NCBI RefSeq assembly: GCF_932276165.1
Contig: NC_063982.1
Coordinates: 5,349,501 to 5,413,500, forward strand
DNA: 64,000 nucleotides
Direction of reading: 5' to 3'
Source: Plutella xylostella
Lineage: Eukaryota > Arthropoda > Insecta > Lepidoptera > Plutellidae
The notes beneath the pieces are model-generated. The model made no database searches. It was given only the letters and a program-made list of their open reading frames with translations, and was not told the DNA's origin. Below, one piece after another: positions 21,658-31,247 of this stretch. Every line of letters begins with the position of its first letter. Position 1 is the first letter of the stretch. The position numbers and the translations under genes are program-made.

Positions 21658-21906
21658 AATAAATATGTGGGGACATCTCACACACGGCCATCCGACCCCA
21701 AGCTAGGCAGAACCTGTGTTATGGGTGTCGGACAGCTGATATATCTACACAAATACATAGATAGATAGATACTAAATATAAATATCAACACCCAAGACCC
21801 GAGTACAAATATCTGTCTTTAAACAAATATCTGCCCCAGCCGGGAATCGAACCCGGGACCATCGGCTCAGTAGTCAGGTCACTAACCACTACGCCATTCG
21901 GTCGTC
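21658..21906 (-). repeat. tRNA-derived SINE with alternative tail
   Basis: Head with GGTTCGATTCCC and the A-box region on the - strand. The tail differs from 19448: it carries GCTTGGGGTCGGATGGCC and GTGTGAGATGTCCCC, shared with 47240-47460 and 51285-51355. So there are two SINE subfamilies with one head and different tails. Confidence 0.85.
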
Positions 21907-22588
21907 CAGGGTTACCAGTTAAATAATCTCCCATCTTTTATCCTTTAAAAAGTTAGCGCTGTAACCGTAAAGCGTAAACTAACTGTGCAGCGATTATAAG
22001 ATTCGAAACCTCCGTTTACGATGCGTATCGTCAACTGTCACTGTCAAAATGTAAAGCAAATTTGTTACTTCCAAAAGTGACATTTGTTTTTTCCATATTA
22101 GGCCGAATTTCACCTAACGCTAAAAGTTTTTAGTAGCCTGTCATACGTCTGTCAGTTAGTACAAAATGTATTCATAGCGTTTGGTTTCACCTTAGTGTAG
22201 TTCCGTTTCACCTCTATTTCACAATCGCATTCACAACCAGAATATGTCTCCGTCTGAACTCCATTGCAGACTCTCAATGTCGCAAGACAGAAGATATTGT
22301 ATCATTAGTACGATGAAGATGTGCACTGTCCGATGTTACAGAATCTTACGTAGCCTGGATTGATGACGCTAAAGGTGGCATTAGGCGGCGGGAGACTTGG
22401 TTGTGCTGATGATGACGTCGTGTCGCAAGAGTCGTAACGTCACTACTGGTGTTTCTGTATTCGTATGGGGTTAATTTGGTTGATATTGATATGACGCTCG
22501 ACCAGAATGCTTTAGTTAGACTAATCAACTAGTATTCTAATATTAGTCTATAAAGAAAAAACAACTTTTGAAGCAGCAAAAGTTACTT
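21907..22588. other. No gene seen
   Basis: Unassigned sequence. A short frame at about 22346-22528 on the - strand has no domain. Confidence 0.45.
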
Positions 22589-22725
22589 TGGGCCACTTGC
22601 AGAAACAAATTAAATCTAGATTTAGTGTCAAATCTCAATTTAAGAAACGTCAGTCCATATAAAATTTGACACTAAATCGAGATTTCACACTAATTCTAGA
22701 TTTAATATGTTGGTGCAAGTGGCCC
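22589..22725. repeat. Inverted-repeat MITE, GGGCCACTTGCA ends
   Basis: GGGCCACTTGCA at the left and TGCAAGTGGCCC at the right. Further in, TTAAATCTAGATTTAGTGTC-type segments pair again, so the whole element folds on itself. Confidence 0.8.
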
Positions 22726-22944
22726 TTATTGTTTAGATTTTTCATGATGTAGGTTTGACACCAGCTGTCATCCCATACATTTTGGAGCTGTCCAAACGGG
22801 CCTCTTATATTTCGATGACTGTAGAGTCTCAAGTCGTCTAACCGAAGTAATACGAGTAGATAAGAGTTCATTGGTAAAAGTGGGGTGTTATTTGTCGAGA
22901 CGTTTCCCTTGCACTGACCCTCCATCTAGTTCATATTAAAATAT

Positions 22945-23175
22945 CGTTGATGGCATGTCATATCTGCCGAAGAACCGATAACCGTTGGGGTAGACGAGTT
23001 CTCGAGTGGAGACCACGAACAGGCAAACGCAGCGTGGGACGCCCTCCTGCCCGCTGGACTGACGACCTTAGGCGGGTGGCGGGTAGTGGTTGGATGAGGA
23101 AGGCCGAGGACCGAGTGTTGTGGCGCTCCTTGGGAGAGGCCTATGTCCAGCAGTGGATGATTATTGGCTGATGAT
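22945..23175 (+). pseudogene. RTE-like LINE ORF, C-terminal fragment
   Basis: About 74 residues of an endonuclease-reverse transcriptase C-terminus (CRRTDNRWGRRVLEWRPRTG, GRPPARWTDDLRRVAGSGW, LGEAYVQQW), then TGATGATGATG. 5'-truncated; close to the copy at 11881 but without its stop. Confidence 0.85.
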
Positions 23176-23760
23176 GATGATGGCATGTGAATAGAAAGGG
23201 ACTGCTGTTTTGAGTTGAGCGTCTCCGTGTTTATTGCCGGCCGGGCAGATATTTATTTAAAGATATGTACAATGATGCACCAACTAAATATTTATTTATT
23301 TAATACTAGCTGTTCCCGTGAGCTTCGCTTCGCCTTAAAAAGTTTTCCCGTGGGAATTCCGGGATAAAAAGTAGCCTATGTTCTTTCCCAGGGTCTAGAC
23401 CGTATGTATACCTCGACCTCTTCTCAACAACACCTTGTTATTTTGCTCTGTCAATAAAAAATCAAAATAGTAGTTATTTTTGTGATTTCTACAGTAAAAG
23501 TTATACCGTTAAAAAGCCTGTGAACTAAGCTTTTCAGTGATATAAGTGGTTTCCGCCAAAACATTGTAATTCGTGAGTAAGAAGCAAAAATATTTTCTAA
23601 CGGTTAAAATATTCGCGGGCGCTAACCGTCGCGCGTCTCACGCACACACACGCACTTCGCCCAGCGCTCCAACAGCCGCTGCAGCGCTTTAGCGTCTAGC
23701 GGCGCCTACTGAACGTTTTTGCTGCTTCGACAATAACAACGATATAAATTATTTTGGAAA

Positions 23761-24864
23761 ATGCCACCTATTAAATGTACCAGTTGTCGCACAGTAATAC
23801 TCAATAAGGAATACATAAAATGTGCAACCTGTGGTCTGACTTACGATATACAGTGCGGCAATGTATCCGAAAAAAGATTTCAATTAATGAACCAAGACCA
23901 CAAGCGTAATTGGAGATGTGACGAGTGTATCTCTAAGAAAATTAAAATAGCCCATACGAGCACACCAGCCCATCCTTCCCCAACTACTGCGCCACCGCCA
24001 TCTGTTGCTAAGGAATCGAGCGCGACAACCAACTCACCGAGTAACAACAATATCACTACTCGAGCCAAGCTAGCGCGCCAAGTTGAAGACAACAATGATA
24101 ACTTTGTGACAGAGGGCAAACTACGGGATATATTAAAAGAAGAACTAAACGGTGCTCTGAAAGATATTATGAAGGCAACTCTGTCAGCCGAGCTTAAATC
24201 AATGAATGCACTTATAAGTGAGTTCCGCGAGTCTATGTCCTTCTTCAATGAGCAATTTGAAGTCATGAAAACAAATCTGGCGGAGAAGAATTCCATCATT
24301 AAGGATCTTCAAGTAGACAATGATAACCTCAAAACAACTGTCAAAGATCTATCCGGGAGACTACATCTGGTTGAACAGCATCTGAGAGAAAGCAATCTCG
24401 AGATAAATGGTATACCAGAGAATCGGTCCGAAAACTTGACCCAGACGGTAGCCCAACTTGGTAAAATCATAGAGCAACCATTAACGCAGAATGACGTATT
24501 ACACGTGACACGAGTTGCTAAGATGAACAAAGAGAGTAGCAGACCACGAGCCGTTATAGTGAAACTCCGGAGTTCATATCAACGTGACTCAGTCATCGCA
24601 GCAGTATCTAATTTTAACAAAAAGAATCCGAAAGAAAAATTAAACTCCCACCACCTTGGTTACGGAGGTGACGTGTCTGCAGTTTTCGTCACAGAGCACC
24701 TGACCCCTACTAACAAGGCTCTTCACGCAGCTGCCCGCATCAAAGCTAAAGAAGCTTCATACAAGTTCGTGTGGGTCCGCGGAGGGCGAATTTTTGTTAG
24801 GAAGGACGAATTTAGCCCAGCACTGCAAATACGTAATCTCGAGTCTATAGATCTTATTGTCTAG
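23761..24864 (+). CDS. LINE ORF1 protein: PHD-like zinc finger, coiled coil, FP-like region
   Basis: A 367-residue nucleic-acid-binding protein that would package LINE RNA. Residues 6-58 form a cysteine-rich finger of PHD type (paired CxxC at 6/9 and 21/24, and a final WRCDEC). A proline/serine/threonine/asparagine-rich linker follows. Residues about 115-215 have the heptad-like pattern of a coiled coil. The last 150 residues (from about NLEINGIPE) resemble the baculovirus FP protein fold seen in other insect LINE ORF1 proteins. The ATG at 23761 is the first in frame. The domain order is read from motifs; the FP assignment is family knowledge plus inference. Confidence 0.85.
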   Translation: MPPIKCTSCRTVILNKEYIKCATCGLTYDIQCGNVSEKRFQLMNQDHKRNWRCDECISKKIKIAHTSTPAHPSPTTAPPPSVAKESSATTNSPSNNNITTRAKLARQVEDNNDNFVTEGKLRDILKEELNGALKDIMKATLSAELKSMNALISEFRESMSFFNEQFEVMKTNLAEKNSIIKDLQVDNDNLKTTVKDLSGRLHLVEQHLRESNLEINGIPENRSENLTQTVAQLGKIIEQPLTQNDVLHVTRVAKMNKESSRPRAVIVKLRSSYQRDSVIAAVSNFNKKNPKEKLNSHHLGYGGDVSAVFVTEHLTPTNKALHAAARIKAKEASYKFVWVRGGRIFVRKDEFSPALQIRNLESIDLIV

Positions 24865-24899
24865 GTTACCATATAAATTTATGTGATATATTATTATAA

Positions 24900-27800
24900 G
24901 TTATTATTTCAAAATTCGATATTTACTACCAAAATTTAAACGGAATAAAAACCAAAGTTAAAGATTTCTATCAGAATATACTCCAAAGTAACTACAAAAT
25001 TTTAGTTTTTACAGAAACATGGTTAAATGCTAGTATTGCCAATAGTGAACTTTTTGACTCTCGATACATAGTATATCGTCGTGACCGTGTTTGTTCCAAA
25101 GATACTAAACTAGATGGAGGCGGAGTTCTAATTGCTGTTTCTCGTGACATTCCTTCCATCCGTATACAGAACTGGGAAACTGAATGTGAAGATTTATGGG
25201 TATCAGTCCAAATCACTATCAACAATGACATAAAAAAGCTCTCACTGTGTGCTGTCTACCTACCTCCACCAGTAAAATTAAAATCTTTGGAAACATTCAT
25301 GGAAAATGTTGATATTGTTATAAATAATAGCGATAACGTTATGATACTAGGAGATTTTAATCTTGGTTTTATTAAGTGGTCAAAGACATCATCTGATTGT
25401 AACTATACAGTTCCTACTAACTACAATTGTAATTTAGGCTATGCATTAATAGATTTTATGAGTTTAAATAATTTATACCAAAGCAACAATATATGTAACA
25501 AAGACGATCGTATATTAGATCTTGCTTTATGTACATTACCTGATATTAATATTTCTAAGCCCTTAGATATTATTAGTAAAATTGATCCTAAACACCCTAA
25601 TTTACTAGTATCTTTTCCTTCTACAAATATCATGTATCTCCGTCCAAATGTTCGTAGTGATTACAACTACTATAAGGCTGATTACGTTAACATAAGATCT
25701 CATTTAAGTACTATAGACTGGCACACTGAGCTAAATAACTGTAATGATATTAATGAAATGGTTTCAGTATTCTACAAGATTATTCACAATATTATTGATA
25801 AATATGTTCCGAAACGCATCCCACGTAAAAGTAAATACCCCAGCTGGTTCAGCATAGCTTTAATAAAACTACTTGCAGAAAAGGAAAAAATTCGGAAGAA
25901 GTATCGTCGTTATCAAAACCCACGTGATAAATTTGAGTACAATATTTTAAGGGAACGGAGTCACAAATTATTAGAAAATGACTACAATAGATATAAAATG
26001 CGAATAGAGAAAGCTATTTCCTACAATCCCAAAACCTTTTGGAAGTTCATAAAAGATAAACGTAAAAATAAATCGACCCTCCCCTCTGAAATGAAAATGA
26101 ATAACACATCTGCCAACACAGGACCAGAAATCGCTAACTTATTTGCAGATCAATTCTCATCTATCTATAGTGAAGTAACCGGTAGTGCCAGAAATCCAAG
26201 TATCATCAATTATATATCATCAAATCCTGATAATAACTCAATATGCTTCAACCGCATCAGTTTCAGAGAGTCAGATATATGCAAAAAAATAAAAATGCTT
26301 AATATTTATAAAGGCGCGGGTCCTGATGGTGTACCACCTATTTTTATTAAACGTTGTGGATTTTTGCTTGCCTTACCACTGGTCCTGATTATTAACCGCT
26401 CTCTTTTGGATGGGAAATTTCCAGACGAGTGGAAGAATGCAAGAATTGTACCAATTTTTAAAAACGGTAATGATGCAGAAGTTAAGAACTATCGCCCTAT
26501 TTCTATTTTATCTTGTTTCTCTAAGCTCTTCGAATCCCTGTTACTCGATGTTTTTTCTCCTCAGATAACTAAAATATTGTCCGATTATCAGCATGGATTT
26601 ATAAAAGGCCGCTCTGTACAAACTAATCTTGTTAACTTTATTACAGATATATCGTATGAAATTGATAAAGGCAAAGAGGTAGACGCCATTTATACTGACT
26701 TTTCCAAGGCGTTTGACATGGTGGATCACACATTACTAATTCGTAAGTTAAAATCTGTCGGCTTTAGCGGAAAGTTACTGAGGTGGTTTGAGTCCTACCT
26801 ATCAAACAGACCTCAAATAGTGTCAGTGAATGGCTTCGACTCTAAACCTTATCATGCTAAATCGGGTGTTCCTCAAGGATCGCACTTGGGCCCTCTTTTA
26901 TTCCTAATATTTATAAACGATCTTACCACTAACATAAAACATTGTCATTTCTCCTTTTTTGCTGACGATCTAAAAATTTATAAAGCCGTTAACTCCATCA
27001 CAGATGTCAAACTTATTCAAGAAGATCTAAACAATATTAAAGACTGGTGCGATCTTAACCATATGTCAATAAACGTTAGTAAATGCTACTTCATCAAATT
27101 TACAAAAAAGAAATGTCCTCTTACATCTTCTTACACTATAGGCAATAGTCAACTAACAGAAACAAATGAAATTAGAGATCTCGGTGTCATCATTGATAGC
27201 AAACTTAGTTTCATTTCTCATTATGATAATATTGTTAAGAAAGCCGCTCAAATGCTAGGGTTTCTAAAGAGAAATTCAAGGGACTTCCATAATAGCACAA
27301 CTAAAATACTTCTGTACAACGCGCTAGTCCGCAGTCACCTGGAGTTCGCCAGCGCGGCGTGGAGCCCTCAGTATACGGTACACTCTCAGAGGATTGAAAG
27401 TATACAAAGGGCATTCACCAGATACTTGGCATTCACTTCTACTGGGATATCGCACAGGAACACCTATGACCAGCGTCTAAACTTCTTCAACATGAACACG
27501 CTGCGTAACCGCCGTATTTTACAGGATTTAGTATTTTTACACAAACTTATTTCAAATCAAATTAGCTGTATTCATCTTTCCGAAAAAATTCATCTATCAG
27601 TGCCTTATAATCTTCCTAGAAAACCAATCAACAAAATATTTCATATCCATATGTCCAAAACAAACACTGGTCTGCACGCCCCAATGAACAGAATCTGCCA
27701 GGAGTACAATGAAATTAGTACTAAGCTTCCGAACATAGATATCTTTAGTGACAGTTTACCCAAGTTCCAAAGTGGAATACTGCAACTATTTTCAGTTTAA
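24900..27800 (+). CDS. LINE ORF2: endonuclease and reverse transcriptase
   Basis: Open frame of about 966 codons from 24900 to the stop at 27798-27800. Residues about 1-230 form an apurinic-type endonuclease: YYQNLNGIKTK, FTETWL, YRRDR and GDFNL blocks are all visible. The reverse transcriptase follows from about 26300 with GPDGVP, YRPIS, GFIKGRS, DFSKAFD, SGVPQGSHLGPLL and the FADD active site at about 26956. There is no ATG before 25299, yet the endonuclease lies upstream of it, so translation probably starts by reinitiation or at a start lost in this copy; a TAA at 24897 separates it from ORF1 (stop 24862-24864). Otherwise no damage seen. Confidence 0.9.
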   Translation, partial: VIISKFDIYYQNLNGIKTKVKDFYQNILQSNYKILVFTETWLNASIANSELFDSRYIVYRRDRVCSKDTKLDGGGVLIAVSRDIPSIRIQNWETECEDLWVSVQITINNDIKKLSLCAVYLPPPVKLKSLETFMENVDIVINNSDNVMILGDFNLGFIKWSKTSSDCNYTVPTNYNCNLGYALIDFMSLNNLYQSNNICNKDDRILDLALCTLPDINISKPLDIISKIDPKHPNLLVSFPSTNIMYLRPNVRSDYNYYKADYVNIRSHLSTIDWHTELNNCNDINEMVSVFYKIIHNIIDKYVPKRIPRKSKYPSWFSIALIKLLAEKEKIRKKYRRYQNPRDKFEYNILRERSHKLLENDYNRYKMRIEKAISYNPKTFWKFIKDKRKNKSTLPSEMKMNNTSANTGPEIANLFADQFSSIYSEVTGSARNPSIINYISSNPDNNSICFNRISFRESDICKKIKMLNIYKGAGPDGVPPIFIKRCGFLLALPLVLIINRSLLDGKFPDEWKNARIVPIFKNGNDAEVKNYRPISILSCFSKLFESLLLDVFSPQITKILSDYQHGFIKGRSVQTNLVNFITDISYEIDKGKEVDAIYTDFSKAFDMVDHTLLIRKLKSVGFSGKLLRWFESYLSNRPQIVSVNGFDSKPYHAKSGVPQGSHLGPLLFLIFINDLTTNIKHCHFSFFADDLKIYKAVNSITDVKLIQEDLNNIKDWCDLNHMSINVSKCYFIKFTKKKCPLTSSYTIGNSQLTETNEIRDLGVIIDSKLSFISHYDNIVKKAAQMLGFLKRNSRDFHNSTTKILLYNALVRSHLEFASAAWSPQYTVHSQRIESIQRAFTRYLAFTSTGISHRNTYDQRLNFFNMNTLRNRRILQDLVFLHKLISNQISCIHLSEKIHLSVPYNLPRKPINKIFHIHMSKTNTGLHAPMNRICQEYNEISTKLPNIDIFSDSLPKFQSGILQLFSV

Positions 27801-28166
27801 GTTAATTTCAGTATTAGTAATTTTAATTAACGAATTTACAATATTTGTTAATATTTACATTTGAATTCTATTGTCAATATTTTAATTTTGTTATAAAATT
27901 TTAATTTTATTACTTTTAAGGTTTGTTGATTTTAATAATGTTGTATACGCCTATAACTGGCATATCGTATTAGATGTAAGACCTTATAAACATATCTTTT
28001 AAAGACTGTAATAATATGTATGCTGTTGGTGTATCTTTAATAATAAATAAATAAATAAATATACCAAATTTCATTCAAATCCGTTCAGTAGTTTTGGCGT
28101 GAAAGAGTAACAGACAGACAGACAGACAGACACAGTTACTTTCGCATTTATAATATTAAGTTAGGA

Positions 28167-29298
28167 TTTAGGATACAATGATGCACCAACTAAATATGGC
28201 AATTACCCTCCAGTCTTGGGGGAGGCCTATATCCTATGAGCTCCTATGTCCTTCAGAGGACTATTTTACGGGCTGTATGTTCGTTTTTGTATCTGTGCCA
28301 TGACAAATGGCAATTAATTAGAACAATCGCACTTATCTCGCTAAAACTACTTTAATTGCTTTAATCCTATTGATTTAGAAGATTTATAATGCGTAGTTAT
28401 GTTGACTAGGGTCTAGTAAAGGAAAAAATATTTGCCAGACTTGAATGATTTTTTAAACATGTATACTTATTTATGCAGGTGGTTGCAAAAGAGGAATAGC
28501 ATAGTAACCTAAGCCAAAAGGCTTTTTCTACCACTTCTGGAAATTCACGAAAAATAATACCCACCCCCCTCCTCATAGTAAAAAAGTCACGTTACCAACA
28601 AAGTTTTTATGATGAAACAAAAAACAACACGATTTTATTGGCATTTTGTGGTTTTTGCTATAAGTACCCTATGTATTATGTACAGTCAGTTAAAGAGATT
28701 TCATGCATGCGATACAGCTGTGAATAGCGCTGCGCTAATCACGACTCTATCTCGATGTATTAAGAGGAGAGTATACCTTCGCGTTTCTAGCGAAATAGGT
28801 ATTTAGGAAAAGATTTTTTATCGCTTGCGCTCTCATGCCCCTGACACGGGTGCGATAGAGATGCACTGCAGCTCGCGAATGATAATAGGTACTTTTCTTA
28901 ATGAAATTCTGGTTTCGGGAGAAAACGTTTTACACTAACTAAATATCAACGAATCTCTTTGATTTTGATGTCAATCGCTTCAGTATAATATATTCTAGGT
29001 TTGTAGATTTCGCTTTTTTTGAAAATATACATTGTTACTGTTTAACAGACGGTTTGATTCAACAAAGTTTTGATCACAAAAATTACGTTATTTGAGGTGC
29101 CTATAATTTTGAATCTATAGAAAATTTTGAAAAAAAGAAAAGCTATATACCTAGTAATTCCATGTGTCAATAACATACAAAAAAATCATGGAGATTGGAT
29201 AATATTTAGAGGTAGTAAAACGTTTTCCCTTTTTTATGGGCGAGACAATTTAGTTCGTTCCTCCCAGCAACATTCATCTACCTATCTTATTATTATAA
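28167..29298. other. No gene seen
   Basis: AT-rich sequence between the nested LINE and the second LTR element. A LINE 3' motif (GGGGGAGGCCTATATCC) occurs near 28210. Frames here are short and without domains. Confidence 0.5.
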
Positions 29299-29573
29299 TT
29301 TAATAAAACTCAGTTCACCAATGCACTTAATTTATTTATTTTAATGAAACTCAGTTATCCAATCCAATTCACTTATATAATTTATGTCTAGGCACAATTG
29401 GGCAGAACCTTCGGTGGCAACTGCTCAAACACGACTGGGCGGGAAGTCAACTGCGCGAGCGCTTATATAGGCTGACAGCGTATTGCCATATTTCTCTTCC
29501 ATCATTTGAATTTAAAATATTAAACAAAACAAATTAAACAATTTAAATCTACTTTTATAATCAAAACCTAACA
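29299..29573 (-). repeat. 3' LTR of the second gypsy element
   Basis: 275 bp, on the - strand starting TGTTAGGTTTTG and ending TTTTATTAAA. It does not end in the usual CA. The purine-rich GGATGGACGAG just upstream on the - strand is the likely plus-strand primer. Confidence 0.9.
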
Positions 29574-29703
29574 CTCGTCCATCCTGATCCCGTGTATGTC
29601 CTCATACACAGAATTCACGGGAACCTAACACTCGTGCAGTTGACCACCTCTCAGTTTACAATTGATTAAAAAATATATAATAATAATTACAAATGAAATT
29701 TAA

Positions 29704-30189
29704 GTATGAACCCAATCCATTCTCATACAGAAATTTCAAATTTTAGCCAAGTATTAGCAATTAGGTATGAACCCATTCCATTCTCATACCCAATATACTA
29801 ATTCAAATATCAAGGAGTATGAACCCATTCCATTCTCACACTCCTTAACATTCTAATCAAGTGTGAACCCATTCCATTCTCACACTTCTTAATATTATAA
29901 TTATTATAATCAAGTGTGAACCCATTCCATTCTCACACTCAATTATTATTATCAATATCAAGTATGAACCAATACCATTCTCATACTCTTACAATTGTAA
30001 CAATATAGACATTTAATAATAGAGTGTGAACCCAATCCATTCTCACACTCATATCATTAAAACATTTATGAATATGAAGTACATATTTTACTCATATAGG
30101 TACTTGAATACATTTATAATCGGTTAAATCATCATTTATGTATAATCAGTATAAAATAAATCACGTGTGAACCCAATCCATTCTCACAC
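29704..30189 (-). repeat. Array of eight covarying RNA hairpins in the 3' region of the gypsy element
   Basis: Eight copies: 29704-29728, 29764-29790, 29812-29846, 29859-29887, 29913-29939, 29961-29987, 30022-30050, 30165-30189. Each has a 13-base loop (ACCCAWTCCATTC on the + strand, ACCAATACCATTC once) closed by a stem. The stem is GTGTGA/TCACAC in some copies and GTATGA/TCATAC in others, so both sides change together. In the third copy the 11-bp stem has one mismatch that becomes a G-U pair only in the element's sense (- strand) RNA. Spacers differ in length and sequence. This is what a conserved RNA structure would show; its role is unknown. Confidence 0.9.
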
Positions 30190-30520
30190 TCAGATTGATA
30201 ATTATAATGATAGATTGTAACCATATATTTTAAAATCAATTCATAATTAACAATATACATCATATTATTAACCTATCATATAAATACATATTCCAACTCA
30301 TTTAAATCGCAACAAGTAGTTATATTAAACATTATAATTGTAAATGCACAACAATTTATTATTAACAATATACAAAGGTTCACTCTTTCTATAATTTAGA
30401 TTTATAATTTAAGTGTGTTTCAAATCATTAAACAAAAATCACACATATGTAAGTAGTGTTATATGTATTCCAAATTAATATAAACCTTAACAGTGGCGTA
30501 AGTAATATACTTAACTACTT

Positions 30521-31244
30521 CTATTCAGCACATGAATTATTATCACTTTCCCTACTTTCATCACTACTTTCATTTACATCAAGGGCTGCCACATGTACCC
30601 AGGGTAACATTCTGTCGGCAGCGACTGTACTTTTGCGATTGCCCTTACAACTACTTAAACCAGGTATTGCAGCAATTCTATACCTATCATTTCCTAATAT
30701 CTCAACGACTCGATAAGGCCCTACATACGATGGTAATAGCTTCTTGCTCTTTCCGTCGTTAATAAAGGTAGTCTTAGTTAATTTTATTAGATCTCCCTCA
30801 CTATACAAGCGAGCCGGTCGCCTACCTTTGTCATAATTTATCTTTTGTTTCTCTTGTTCGTGATCTAACCTGTCCTTCACTTCGGTTCTTATTATATCTA
30901 TATCCGTATTTTCACCAGTTTCTTGTCTTAGTTCATTGAAACGTGGATCAATTTCTACATTCATACTAGTTCCAAACATAACTTCAGAAGGAGTTCGTCC
31001 GGTAGTTTTTTGTCGTGTATTATTTAATCCCCACTGAACTTTTCCTACGTCGTCATCCCAATTTTTCTCGTTTGAATTTAGTCCCAACGCTTTAAGTGAA
31101 TCTAGGATGGTTCGATTATACCGTTCTACCTGCCCATTTGAACGTGGACTGGCAACCGCGTTTAGAATGTGCTTTAAACCCTTCTCCGTGCAATATCTTT
31201 TAAAGGCGTGTGATGTAAAACAACTTCCGCGATCGCTAATGAGT
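30521..31244 (-). CDS. pol: Integrase C-terminal part of the gypsy pol (separate frame)
   Basis: Open on the - strand from about 31244 to the stop at 30521. It begins just after the second frame change. It carries the second catalytic Asp block (SDRGS) and the Glu block (VERYN) of integrase and then a C-terminal domain with PARLYSEGD, VGPYRVVEIL and a tail rich in Ser/Asp/Glu. The first catalytic Asp is in the preceding ORF, so in this copy the integrase is split over two frames. It would not be made as one protein unless the ribosome shifts or the frame change is a sequencing error. Confidence 0.85.
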
Positions 31245-31247
31245 CTA

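Larger units (their letters stand above)
23413..28059 (+). mobile_element. Full-length non-LTR retrotransposon (CR1/Jockey-like LINE)
   Basis: About 4.65 kb: a 348-base 5' leader, ORF1 (23761-24864), ORF2 (24900-27800), a 3' UTR of about 240 bases and an ATAAATAAATAAAT tail. A 6-bp target duplication TATACC flanks it. The first bases, TCGACCTCTTC, mark the 5' end. Both frames are open. The conserved DFSKAFDMVDH block in the reverse transcriptase points to the CR1/L2 side of the Jockey-CR1 group; exact clade not determined. Confidence 0.9.
23306..28166 (-). repeat. Helitron-like repeat split by a LINE insertion
   Basis: The two halves, 23306-23412 and 28060-28166, together match the intact copies at 18332 and 48394. 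On the + strand it begins CTAGCTGTTCCCG and ends before TAGGATTT. TATACC occurs once in intact copies but on both sides of the LINE here (23407-23412 and 28060-28065). Confidence 0.88.

Noticed and set aside
23880..24530. Two - strand frames of 139 and 73 codons
   Set aside because: They lie opposite LINE ORF1 and show no domain or codon pattern of their own.
24899..25301. Frameshift between ORF1 and ORF2 of the LINE
   Set aside because: ORF2 is open from 24900 but no slippery site overlaps the ORF1 stop, and the frames do not overlap; reinitiation is more likely.
29704..30189. CRISPR-like array (regular repeats with unlike spacers)
   Set aside because: The sequence is eukaryotic, spacers vary widely in length, repeats are hairpins with covarying stems, and the array is inside an LTR element.
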